Of a DNA stretch of 64,000 nucleotides, positions 44,854 to 55,631 are shown one piece after another. The stretch is from Rana temporaria. Its lineage: Eukaryota > Chordata > Amphibia > Anura > Ranidae. Below the pieces are notes generated by a model. That model made no database searches. It was not told where the DNA came from and saw only the letters and a program-made list of their open reading frames with translations. Position 1 is the first letter of the stretch; each line of letters starts with the position of its first letter. The stretch lies in contig NC_053500.1 in the NCBI RefSeq assembly GCF_905171775.1, positions 125,320,140 through 125,384,139 on the forward strand. Direction: 5' to 3'. The translations under genes and the position numbers were made by a program.

Positions 44854-45332
44854 AGGGGTTGTAAAGGTACAATTTTTTTTTCCTAAATAGCTTCCTTTAC
44901 CTTAGTGCAGTCCTCCTTCTCTTACCTCATCCTTCCATTTTGCTTTTAAATGCCCTTATTTCTTCTTAGAAATCCTCACTTCCTGTTCTTCTGTCTGTAA
45001 CTCCACACAGTAATGCAAGGCTTTCTCCCTGGTGTGGAGTGTCGTGCTTGCCCCCTCCCTTGGACTAAAAGAGAGTCAGGACGCCCACTAACACACAGCT
45101 CCTTTCTCTATCTGCAAAGTAGAGAGCGTCCTGACTCTCCTGTAATCCAAGGGAGGGGGCGAGCACGACACTCCACACCAGGGAGAAAGCCTCACATTAC
45201 TATGTGGAGTTACAGACAGAAGAACAGGAAGTGAGGATTTCTCAGAAGAAATAAGGACATTTAAAAGCAAAATGAAAGGATGAGGTAAGTGAAGGAGGAC
45301 TGCACTAAGATAAAGGAAGCCATTTAGGAAAG
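44854..45332. mobile_element. TTAA-type palindrome, copy 1 (right end truncated)
   Basis: TTAAAGGGGTTGTAAAGG starts it. Arms around GTGTGGAGTGTCGTGC (45039) and its complement (45162-45177) pair. Supplies the uninterrupted comparator TCCTGACTCTCCTG for the hAT insertion in copy 2 at 47405. Confidence 0.75.
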
Positions 45333-45524
45333 TCCCTTGGCCTGCTGGGAGAGCCTTTTTATTTGGTTGGAGTCAGGTGATCGGGGTTCTGTGCCACATG
45401 GACGGCTGTCTGAGTGGACTGTGTTATGTCGCCTTAGGCTGGAAGCCTGAGGCCTATCCCGGGGACACCTGGCTGCTAGGCTGCTTGAGGCCTATCCAGG
45501 AGCAGGAGAAGCAGCGTAGGGTTG
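45333..45524. other. Intron 9 DNA, nothing recognised
   Basis: GCCTGAGGCCTATCC-like phrase occurs twice (45446 and 45489). No exon. Confidence 0.35.
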
Positions 45525-46023
45525 GGACTGACAGGAGTGGCACCCGGTGTGGTCTTCTGCTGCTGTATCCCATCTGCTTCAAAGTTTGATGTGTTGTGCG
45601 TTCAGAGATGGCATTCTGCATACCTTGGATGTAACGAGTGGTTATTTGAGTTACTGTTCTATCACCTCGAACCAGTCTGCCCATTCTCCTCTGACATTAA
45701 CAAGGCATTTTTATCCACACAACTGACGCTCACTGGATATTTTCTCTTTTTCGGACCATTCTCTGTAAACCCGAGAGATGTGTGAAAATCACAGTTTTTG
45801 AAATGCTGAGACCAGCCCGTCTGGCACCAACAACCATGCCACGTTCAAAGTCACTTAAATCCCCTTTCATCCCCATTCTGATGATCAGTTTAAACTTCAG
45901 CAATTCGTCTTCACCACGTCTAGATGCCTAAATGCATTGAGTTGCTGTCATGCGATTGGCTGATTAGCAATTTGTGTTACCAAGCAATTGAACAGGTGTA
46001 CCTAATAAAATGGCCGTGTGTAA
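45525..46023 (-). pseudogene. Tc1-like transposase N-terminal half, reverse strand
   Basis: Read on the minus strand from about 45886: GMKGDLSDFERGMVVGARRA then GLSIS. After a frame break it continues GRLVRGDRTVTQITTRY, MQNAISERTTHQTLKQMGY and SSRRPHRVPLLS. This is the bipartite helix-turn-helix DNA-binding region of a Tc1-type transposase. The outer terminus near 46023 has the complement of CCATTTTATTAGGTACACC. The catalytic domain is missing (truncated near 45525), with frame breaks. It lies 125 bases before exon 10. Confidence 0.85.
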
Positions 46024-46147
46024 CAATACGCAATTTTCGAGCTAAGGGAACTTTCATTTTGCATGACAACGTCCACATCCCATATGAAGGCGATAAGCAA
46101 ACACAATGCAAATTGCTCACCTTTTTTTATTTTTTCTTAACCAACAG

Positions 46148-46432
46148 GCTCTGACGATGAAAGGCGGGTGTATGAAAAAGCCAATCAGGCGGTCGCTGTC
46201 CCAAAAGGAGAACCATCTGCTGTTCCATCTGATGTCACTATAAAGCTTAAAGTATCTGAGGGCATGAACATGGGCAACGATTTTGATGTGTTTGCCATTA
46301 TCAACAATAATACTGATGAGGAGAAGGAATGCCTATTCAGGTTCTGTGCGCGTCCAGTCAACTACACCGGTGCCGTGGGGCCGGAGTGTGGAATGATGGA
46401 CCTTCCCGACCTCAAGTTAGAGGCACATTCAG
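46148..46432 (+). CDS. TGM2: TGM2-like exon 10: linker and first C-terminal beta-barrel
   Basis: This 285-nt exon (phase 1 to 1) encodes GSDDERRVYEKANQ, a variable linker, then TIKLKVSEGMNMGNDFDVFA and VGPECGMMDLPDLKLEAHS. It is about four residues longer than human 448-538 in the linker. The GSDDER stretch keeps the Glu452 calcium ligand. Human Arg476 and Arg478, which contact GTP phosphates, align with Lys and Lys here (KLK), while Val479 and Met483 equivalents are kept. Failure to splice at 46433 would add 23 residues before a stop at 46501-46503. This is the junction where mammals make the short TG2-S form by retaining intron 10. Confidence 0.94.
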
Positions 46433-46469
46433 GTAAGTTTGCTGCTGTTGTCTGTGTTATTCTTTTAAC

Positions 46470-47112
46470 CACTTCAGCCCCAAAGGATTTGGCTGCCCAA
46501 TGACCGGGCCATTTTTTGCGATTCAGCACTGCGTCGCTTTAACAGACAATTGCGCGGTCGTGCGACGTGGCTCCCAAACAAAATTGGCGTCCTTTTTTTC
46601 CTACAAATAGAGCTTTCTTTTGGTGGTATTTGATCACCTCTGCGGTTTTTATTTTTTGTGCTATAAACAAAAATAGAGCGACAATTTTGAAAAAAATTCA
46701 ATATTTTTTACTTTTTGCTATAATAAATATCCCCCAAAAAAGATATAAAAACCATTTTGTTTCCTCAGTTTAGGCCGAAACGTATTCTTCTACCTATTTT
46801 TGGTATAAAAAAAAAAAAGCGTTTTATTGATTGGTTTGCGCAAAAGTTATAGTGTCTACAAAATAGGGGATAGTTTTATGGCATTTTTATTAATATTTTA
46901 ATATTTTATATATATATATATAGTAATGGCGGCGATTAGCGTTTTTTATTTATTTATTGTGACTGCGACATTATGGTGGACACATCGGACACTTTTGACA
47001 CCATTTTGGAACCAGTCAATTTTGACAGTTTGGTTGAGAGCACAACCAATGGCAGTGCTACATTTCCGGCACGTGCCGGAAATTAAACTGTTTTATGGAT
47101 TGGTTTACTTCC
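46470..47112. repeat. AACCACTTCAGCCCC repeat, long copy
   Basis: Begins 37 bases after the exon 10 donor. Contains GCGCGGTCGTGCGACGTGG, CTTTTGGTGGTATTTGATC and AATAAA at 46722-46727. It would supply both the stop codon and a possible polyadenylation signal if intron 10 were retained. Confidence 0.75.
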
Positions 47113-47119
47113 ACTTTAA

Positions 47120-47950
47120 AGGGGTTGTAAAGGTACACTTTTTTTTTCCCACTAAATAGCTTCCTTTACCTTAGTGCAGTCCTCCTTCACTTACCTCATC
47201 CTTCCATTTTGCTTTTAAATGTCCTTATTTCTTCTGAGAAATCCTCACTTCCTGTTCTTCTGTCTGTAACTCCACACAGTAATGCAAGATTTTCTCCCTG
47301 GTGTGGAGTGTCGTGCTCGCCCCCTCCCTTGGACTACAGGAGAGTCAGGATGCCCACTAACACACAGCTCCTTTCTATATCTGCAACATAGAGAGCATCC
47401 TGACCATAGGCATGCGCACAGGGTGTGCCTGGGCACACCCTAATCACCCTGTGTGGTACACATTGTACTGAAAAATACTACATTAAACTGGCACTTACGC
47501 ACAGAAAAGTACAGCATTAAACGGCACATAACACACCAAAATATACTACTTTAAACATGCACTAATGCACAGAAATATGCTGCATTAAATGTGCAGTAAC
47601 ACACTGGAATATAGTGCGTTAAACATGCAGTAATGCACAGAAATATACCCCCAATATTTCACCAAAGCTCCCTAATGGGGCTCCTAAAAAAAAAACAAAA
47701 AAAACTACTGACACTGTCCTCTGCCCTACTGACATCGTCCACCGCTCTGCTGATACCATCAGTAGACTGTATATACACATGCAAATATGTTTGAGCTTTG
47801 GGGTGCACACCCTAATGCAATAGGCTGCGCACACCTATGATCCTGACTCTCCCGTAGTCCAAGGGAGGGGGCGAGCACGACACTCCACACCAGGGAGAAA
47901 GCCTTGCATTACTGTGTGGAGTTACAGACAGAGGAACAGGAAGTGAGGCT
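47120..47950. mobile_element. TTAA-type palindrome, copy 2, interrupted by a hAT-like element
   Basis: Same arms as 44854-45332 (GTGTGGAGTGTCGTGCTCGC and its complement). Interrupted at ATCCTGAC by 47405-47839. Right end truncated. Confidence 0.78.
47405..47839. mobile_element. hAT-like MITE, 435 bp, target duplication ATCCTGAC
   Basis: Perfect 8-bp repeats ATCCTGAC at 47397-47404 and 47840-47847. Ends CATAGGCATGCGCACAGGG and the complement of CATAGGTGTGCGCAGCC. Copy 1 of the host palindrome shows the unoccupied site. The interior has direct repeats of GCACTAATGCACAGAAATA type. Confidence 0.87.
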
Positions 47951-48593
47951 CTCACCTTTCATAGACTGCTTATGCTAATGAGTGACTGACCACGCCGATC
48001 ACATTATTACCCCGCTGGGCTCAGCAGAGGTTAGCCAATGAGGCTGGTGCACTTTATATGCCAGGGCTCCTCTTTATACTGAGCTTTGCATTGCATAAAT
48101 ACAAGATTGAATGTTTTCCATTTTTGGCTCCATTTGTTTTGTACATTTTGCTTCCCATCACCCTTCAGAAAGCTCAGTACTGCGTGCGTGTCAATTCCTC
48201 ATACCCGTCTGTCCTCACAGGCGCGTTGCTTGTCGGCGCGATGAGGTTCTCTCGTTCCCACACTGCTCAGTGACTGGCTCCTCTACCTAATATGGTCACA
48301 CTTGGAGAGGAAGGAATGTCCTCATGTAACACGCTTTATACTCAAATTCCACTATTGTGATAACTCCTCCAGAAACACAACGACCAGCATTGATCTGTGA
48401 ACTGTAAAAACGTGAACTCCAGGCAAACCTAACAAAAAAAAAACAAAAAAACTGCAGTTTTGTATTTATTACAAAATTATTAGAAGCAGTTTTAAATGCT
48501 TTTGTAGAACCCCCTAAGGAACCGCAAGTAGAATGGGATCCCCCCACCCTGCACAGCCAGGCAAACCGAATTTCCACAGGCTCACTTGCGTTA
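47951..48593. other. Intron 10 DNA, nothing recognised
   Basis: No exon or classified repeat. Confidence 0.35.
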
Positions 48594-48654
48594 ACCACTT
48601 CAGCCCCGGACCATTTGGCTGGCCAACGACCAGAGCACATTTTTCGGATCACCA
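48594..48654. repeat. AACCACTTCAGCCCC repeat fragment
   Basis: About 60 bases of the family described at 46470, joined directly to the following array. Confidence 0.6.
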
Positions 48655-49675
48655 CCATATATAGTCCCCACTGTAATATCCACAATCACCCCCACTGTAA
48701 TCCAGACATCTCCCACACTGTAATATCCACAGACATCTCCCGCACTGTAATATCTACAGACATCTCCCGCACTGTAATATCTACAGACATCTCCCTCCTG
48801 TAATATCTACAGACATCTCCCCCACTGTAATATCCACAGACATCTCCCGCACTGTAATATCTACAGACATCTCCCGCACTGTAATATCTACAGACATCTC
48901 CCGCACTGTAATATCTACAGACTTCTCCCCCCCACTGTAATATCCACAGACATCTACCCCCACTGTAATATCCACAGACATCTCCCCCACTGTAATATCC
49001 ACAGACATCTCCCCACTGTAATATCCACAGACATCTCCCCCACTGTAATACCCACAGACATCTCCCCCACTGTAATATCCACAGACATCTCCCCCACTGT
49101 AATATCCACAGACATCTCCCCCACTGTAATATCCACAGACATCTCCCCACTGTATTATCCACAGACATCTCCCCCACTGTAATATCCACAGACTTCTCCC
49201 CCCACTGTAATATCCACAGACTTCTCCCCCCACTGTAATATCCACAGACATCTCCCCCACTGTAATATCCACAGACATCTCCCCCACTGTAATATCCACA
49301 GACATCTCCCCCACTGTAATATCCACAGACATCTCCCCCACTGTAATATCCACAGACATCTCCCCCACTGTAATATCCACAGACATCTCCCCACTGTAAT
49401 ATCCACAGACATCTCCCCCACTGTAATATCCACAGACACCTCCGTCACTGTAATATCCACAGACATCTCCCCCCACTGTAATATCCACAGACATCTCCCT
49501 CACTGTAATATCCACAGACATCTCCCCCCACTGTAATATCCACAGACATCTCCCCCCACTGTAATATCCACAGACATCTCCCCCCACTGTAATATCCACA
49601 GACATCTCCCTCACTGTAATATCCACAGACATCTCCCCCCACTGTAATATCCATAGACATCTCCGTCACTGTATA
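48655..49675. repeat. 27-bp minisatellite (CCCCCACTGTAATATCCACA), about 37 units
   Basis: The unit is TGTAATATCCACAGACATCT followed by CCCCCAC, with CCGCAC and CCTCAC variants mostly towards the left. Continuous open frames on the minus strand (MSVDITVGE-type) arise because 27 is divisible by three. Confidence 0.93.
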
Positions 49676-49860
49676 GGAAGATTAGTGCTTGCTTAATCTT
49701 ACCAGAGAAGCCGGCCGAACACGAGCAGTTGAGGCCGGGTGATGACGTCAGAGTGCCGCTCTAGGCTTACCTAGGCCGCCGCCGGGTGGACCAAGATGGC
49801 CGCCGCTCCGGGAGCTAGGCCGAAGCCACACTGAGAACTCTGATGTACAGAGAAGACTCT
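49676..49860. promoter_or_regulatory. GC-rich patch with CRE and YY1-like motifs
   Basis: TGATGACGTCAGAG at 49741-49754 contains a full CRE palindrome. CCAAGATGGCCGCCGCTCC at 49791-49809 matches the YY1 core-promoter motif. It is the most promoter-like sequence noticed in the introns, but it could be a repeat remnant. No exon follows. Confidence 0.3.
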
Positions 49861-50639
49861 GAAGTAAGGGGGAACACTGTGGCCGGCCTTATTGAGGGCG
49901 CTGTCATTGGAAGGGTGATGGCAATTGGATTCATTTAGCCATGAAGTCCATGAATGTCAAGGTCCAATAACAAAGTGAGATCAGGAGGCATAAACTAGGA
50001 TTTTCTGTCTAATAACAGTAATGATGATAATTGGGGCAAGACTTAATGTGGAGTACGTGTTCCCTATAATGAGGTCTGCGGCGAGCGGCATCAGAAGTCA
50101 TTAGATCGCAGCGCTAATTGTTTTGGTGTCAGCCGTGAAGGGACATTGTATGTCTCCCGCATTACATTATCAATAAATCAATAATAAGCTTTTACGGCAT
50201 TCTTGCTGCATTTTTGTGATAGTGTTACGTCTTTTATCTTCCATTTATAGTAATGCAGCAGATTGAGAAAACCTCTAATAGAGCAATACAGATACAGGAT
50301 GTCTGGAGGTTTTTCAGCTGAAAGATTTTTTTTTTCTTTTGCTATCTTTTTTTCCGCCAATTGTATGTATGATGTCTGCATGCTCATGGCATTTGTCCCA
50401 GTTCTTCTTTTTTTATTATTATTCTTGTATTGTTTTCTTTTTTTTTTTTTTTAAAGAATGAATAAACTTTCATGATAAAAATAGCAATTAACTGTTATTT
50501 AGAATGTGAGCATGGCGAGGGAAAGACGATCAGAAGGCTTCATGTATTCTATGAGAAGCATCTTTATAGATGTGTATGATAAGAGGCTATCCTGGTCTGT
50601 CCGTCTCTAGCACAGGAACATGCAGATTTACAAATGATG
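49861..50639. other. Intron 10 DNA, nothing recognised
   Basis: Poly-T tracts near 50326 and 50440. No exon. Confidence 0.35.
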
Positions 50640-50647
50640 TTCTGTTA

Positions 50648-52471
50648 GGGGAACATTTCTGACACTGTTATAGACATCCATAATGCAGCCCACTGGCCGA
50701 ATTCAGACCTTTGAACAATGATGGGGCACTATTCCTCCCGCTGACACCAATGATGGGGCACTGTTCCTCCCACTGACACCAATGATGGGACACCATTCCT
50801 CCCACTGACACCAATGATAGGGCACTATTCCTCCCGCTGGCACCAATGATAGGGCACTATTCCTTCCGCTGACACCAATGATGGGGCACTATTCCTCCCG
50901 CTGACACCAATGATGGGACACTATTCCTCCCGCTGACACCAACGATGGGGCACTATTCCTCCCACTGACACCAATGATGGGGCACTGTTCCTCCCACTGA
51001 CACCAATGATAGGGCACTATTCCTTCCGCTGACACCAATGATGGGGCACTATTCCTCCCGCTGACACCAATGATGGGACACTATTCCTCCCGCTGACACC
51101 AACGATGGGGCACTATTCCTCCCACTGACACCAATGATAGGGAACTAGTCCTACCACTGACACCAATGATAGGGCACTAGTCCTACCACTGATACCATTT
51201 ATGAGGCACTGTTCCTCCCACTGACACCAATGGTGGGACACTATTCCTCCCACTGACATCAATGATGGGGCACTGTTCCTCACACTGATACCTATGATGG
51301 GGCACTGTTCCTCCCACTGACACCAATGATGGGGCACTATTCCTCCCACTGACACCAATGATAGGGGACTAGTCCTACCACTGATACCATTTATGAGGCA
51401 CTGTTCCTCCCACTGACACCAACGATGGGGCACTCGTCCTCCCACTGATACCTATGATAGTGCACTGTCCCTCACACTGATACCTATTATGGGGTACTAT
51501 CCCTCCCACTCACAACAATGATAGGGCACTAGTCCTACCAGTGACACCATTTATGAGGCACTGTTCCTCCCACTGTCACCAATGGTGGGACAATATTCCT
51601 CCCACTGACACCAATGATGGGGCACTGTTCCTCACACTGATACCTATGATGGGGCACTGTTCCTCACACTGATACCTATGATGGGGCACTGTTCCTCACA
51701 CTGACACCAATGATGGGGCACTGTTCCTCACACTGACACCAATGGTGGGGTACTGGTCCTCCCACTGATACCTATGATAGGGCACTGGTCCTACCACTGA
51801 TACGATTGATAAGGCACTGTTCCCCCCCACTGACACCAATGGTGGGGCACTGTTCCTCCCACTGATATCAATGATGTGGCACTTTTCCACCTCCTGATAC
51901 CAATAATGGGACACTATTCCTTCCACTGATTGCACACTGTCCCTCCCACTAACACCAAATATGGGGCATTGTTCCTCCCACTGGCTCCAATGATAAGACA
52001 CTATTACTTCCTCTGACACCAATGATGGGGCACTATTCTTCCCACTGATGTCAATGATGGGGCACTATTCTTCCCACTGATGCCAATGATGGGGCACTAT
52101 TCCTCCCACTGATGCCAATGATGGGGCACTATTCCTCCCACTGATGCCAATGATGGGGCACTATTCCTCCCACTGATGCCAATGATGGGGCACAATTCCT
52201 CCCACTGATGCCAATGATGGGGCACAATTCCTCCCACCGATATCAATAATTGGGCACGCCACCTACTGATGCCAGTTATGATTCCTCATCCTGATTACAG
52301 GTGCTATGTCATTTTTTTTACTCTTACTGGCCACCGACCTGAGACTGTTTACTCCCAGTGATGCCACCACACTTTCAACCCCTTTTGACCACCAACCCCC
52401 CCCCCCCCCTCTCCTTAAAGTTTGAAGGGCAGTAAATTGGACCTTTTGTTTAGAAAGTTTGAAGACCCCTG
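50648..52471. mobile_element. hAT-like element carrying the 32-bp minisatellite in reverse
   Basis: Flanked by the 8-bp repeat TTCTGTTA (50640-50647 and 52472-52479). The right end TTTGAAGACCCCTG is the complement of CAGGGGTCTTCAAA, equivalent to the end of 34336. The interior (50705-52255) is about 48 units of GGGGCACTATTCCTCCCACT plus GACACCAATGAT. The left terminal CA appears lost. Confidence 0.75.
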
Positions 52472-52499
52472 TTCTGTTAAAGAAATATAGTTTGATAAG

Positions 52500-53440
52500 G
52501 AGAGGGATCCAGCAGCTCCCTAATCAGGTGCTCGGGTCTGTTACCTGTCACCTGATTGGCTGAAATGTCAGGCGTTGTGATTGGACGCTGCCTATCAGAC
52601 GTCCAATCATAGCAGAGGACTAGAAGAGAGGGCGGGAGAAGAGGAGCGTTGAGGACATCGCCACCATGACCAACTACCCCACCGAGACAGGGTAAGTGCC
52701 GGGCAGGCGGGGGATGCACACTGGCAGCATTTGATGGGCACAGTAGCGGCAGTTGATGGGCTCAGTAGCGGCAGTTGATGGGCTCAGTAGCGGCAGTTGA
52801 TGGGCTCAGTAGCGGCAGTTGATGGGCTCAGTAGCGGCAGTTGATGGGCTCAGTAGCGGCAGTTGATGGGCTCAGTAGCGGCAGTTGATGGGCTCAGTAG
52901 CGGCAGTTGATGGGCACAGTAGCGGCTGTTGATGGGCACAGTAGCGGCTGTTGATGGGCACAGTAGCAGCCGTTGATGGGCACAGTAGCTGCGTTTGATG
53001 GCACAGGGCGGGAATTTATGGGTACAGTGGCTGCGTTTGATGGCACAGTGGCTGCGTTTGATGGCACAGTGGCTGCGTTTGATGGCTAGTGGCTGCGTTT
53101 GATGGGTACAGTGGCTGCGTTTGATGGGTACAGTGGCTGCGTTTGATGGGTACAGTGGCTGCGTTTGATGGCACAGTGGCTGCGTTTGATGGCACAGTGG
53201 CTGCGTTTGATGGGCACAGTGGCTGCGTTTGATGGGCACAGTGGCTGCGTTTGATGAGCACAGTGGCTGCGTTTGATGGGCACAGTGGCTGCGTTTGATG
53301 GGCACAGTGGCTGCGTTTGATGGGCACAGTGGCTGCTTTTGATGGGCACAGTGGCAGCAATTAATGTTTTTGGTTTTTTTTTCAGTTTGTTTGCGCCCTC
53401 CCCCCCAAAAAAATTTGAGCACCAGCCCCCACTGTCAAGT
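52500..53440 (+). mobile_element. VNTR composite repeat with splice-site-like ends, copy 1
   Basis: Order: GATTGGCTGAAATGTCAGG and two more CCAAT-like boxes, a GCCACCATGACC start-like context (ATG 52666), GTAAGT at 52692, then about 28 units of GGGCTCAGTAGCGGCAGTTG-type 22-bp repeat (52735-53355), a poly-T ending CAG at 53383-53385, and CCCAAAAAAATTTGAGCACC. Same order as 59160-59905. It resembles a captured first exon plus intron, but no protein is recognised. Confidence 0.65.
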
Positions 53441-53934
53441 AGTGTCCTGAAAAGGTGGCATTAGAAAATACTCTGGCATCCTAGCACTAAATGTCAAATG
53501 TCTATAGCTAGAAGAAAAGCTCAGGGGGGAAGGGCCATGACTGTGTGCAGATCTTGGCAATCCAATATTGCCTCCGGTAGAAGGAAGGAGCAGATGCTTC
53601 GGCATAGACTTTGTGTAGGAGCAGAACAGGCACTTTGTGTATTTTTGCACGTTTGTGATATACCGTGCAACTTTCTTCAATAAGCGTGCAACAATGATTC
53701 TATGAGAAACAGACCCCGCAAAACAACCATACTTCCTTTTCATCAAGAGTCTGCAGATCATCCGACAATAAATATGTTCAATTACAGAGCCCGGAGCAAG
53801 TCATGGAAAATCTGGATGCACATATATGGGAGGAAATAAAAACATTCTCTGAAGAGCACTCGGTTGTTTTGGTGTGTCGCAAGAAATCTTTTCAGAAACA
53901 AACTCCTTGAAATAGCTAAAATAGACCTATAAAT
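53441..53934. other. Intron 10 DNA, nothing recognised
   Basis: No exon or classified repeat. Confidence 0.35.
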
Positions 53935-54900
53935 TGTAATGTCGCGTGCACGCAACCGTTTTTCGGGTTGTAAAAAACAAAGGGCTAGATTCAGGTACAG
54001 CGGCGTACCTTTTGGTCGGCGTAGTGCATCTCATATGTGCTACGCCGACGTAAAATAGGGTGCCCAGAGCCGTATTCTCAAAGATCTGGCGCCGTACGTT
54101 GCGCTGGCGTAGTGGAAATAGGCAGGCGTAAGCCCGCCTAATTTAAATGTGGAAGGTAGTGGGCGTGTTGTATACAAATTAGCCGTGACCCCATGTAAAT
54201 GTTTTTACGAAGGAACGGCGCATGCTCAGTCACGTCGCATATACTCCCTAAGATATGTCGGCTCAATGCTTTCGACGTGAACGTAACCTACGCACAGCCC
54301 CATTCACGTACCACTTACGTAAACAACGTAAATTTTTCGACGGCTGTTCAGACGTCCATACCTTAACATTGGCTGTGCCTCATATAGCAGGAGTAACGTT
54401 ACGCTGGACGTAAGCCTTACGTAAATGGCGTAGCGGGCGCAAGTACGTTCGTGAATCGGCGTATCTTGATCATTTGCATATTCTCGGCGTAAATCCACGT
54501 ACACGCCCCTAGCGGCCAGCGTAAATATGCAGCTAAGATACGACGGTGTAGGAGACTTACGCCGGTCGTATCTTAGCAACAGATAAGCGTATCTCAGATT
54601 GAGAATACGCTTATAGATACGACGGCGCCGCATTCAGACTTACGATGACATATCTACTGATACGCCGTCGTAAGTCTTTGTGAATCTAGCCCAAAGTTTT
54701 TAAGGGTCTAGAAAAAACAACGTTTTTTTCAACCCGATCATTAAAACGGTCTTGCCTACACACGATCGTGAAAAAAAAAATGCTCTAGCAAAGCGCGGTG
54801 ACGTACAACACGTACGACGGCACTATAAAGGGGAAGTTCCATGCGGATGGCGCCACCCTTGGGGCTGCTTTAGCTGATTTCCTGTTAGTAAAGTGTTGTC
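53935..54900. mobile_element. Type 1 element interrupted by a type 2 element
   Basis: Type 1 sequence (AATGTCGCGTGCACGCAACC) runs to 53992. It resumes at 54694 (AAAGTTTTTAAGGGTCTAG) through ACACGATCGTGAAAA. The insert 53993-54693 has termini GGGCTAGATTCAGG and GTGAATCTAGCCC, with AAA on both sides. The insert also preserves GTCCATACCTTAACATTGGC near 54353-54372, the empty site matching 16864-17245. Confidence 0.75.
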
Positions 54901-55300
54901 TCGCAAAACGGGCACGATTTAGGCCAAAGGGGTGTGCAGTACCGCTTTTGGCCTGAGGTGGGGGGCGCCGGAGCCGAGCAGAGCGTCGCCGATCGCAGCC
55001 GATAGGCGCCGTTTGGAAATGCACGGAAAAGGCCAGAGGACAGCACGGCAAATCTCGGGTAGGAAGTCTTTCCGAAGGTCAGCCAAAGTGTCCTCGGGCA
55101 TTTTCGGCCGTTTCTGAGGCTCTCTGGCGCCCCCCCGCCTCTGGCCAAATGCAGTATTGCATCCCATTGTAGTCAATGCAGAACAAATTATTTTCGTTTC
55201 TATTTACTTCAATGGGGAAACTTGCTTTGATATGCGAGCACTTTGGATTACGAGCATTCTGCTGGAACAGATTATGCTTGTAATCCGAGGTTCCACTGTA
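54901..55300. repeat. Dispersed palindromic repeat ending GGAACCTCGGATTAC (complement)
   Basis: Arms GGCCTGAGGTGGGGGGCGCC (54950) and GGCGCCCCCCCGCCTCTGGC (55126) pair. The right end TGTAATCCGAGGTTCCACTG is a recognised repeat terminus. Confidence 0.6.
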
Positions 55301-55631
55301 CTTGATTTTTATGTTTTTGGCCAGGTCTGTGTAATCATTTGCAGAGATTTAGACCTTGGCCTGTGAGTGTTGTCATGTGTGATTACTTCATTGATCCCAG
55401 TATTGCTCAGATCAGTTGTGCTACTAATATCAATCATGCTTTGCATTGTTACCCTGAGTGTCCTTATCACCCATTATGTGCTACTAGTGATCAGTGTCAG
55501 TCAGCAGCAGTGAAAGCTTCCCTTTATTATCACGCTTGCTAAATGTTTCTCATTTACAGGAATAGTTCTAAGTTTTGGAAATGCCCTGAAATGCCCTTGT
55601 TTTGAACATGGATCACCCAAACAGAATACTT
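55301..55631. other. Intron 10 DNA, nothing recognised
   Basis: No exon or repeat identified. Confidence 0.35.

Noticed and set aside
48686..49669. Minus-strand frames MSVDITVGE up to 283 codons
   Set aside because: A 27-bp minisatellite divisible by three gives endless frames; there is no splice, promoter or homology support.
52850..53422. Minus-strand frames with repeated CAHQTQPLCPSNAATV
   Set aside because: Translation of a 22-bp tandem array; same for 59203-59886.
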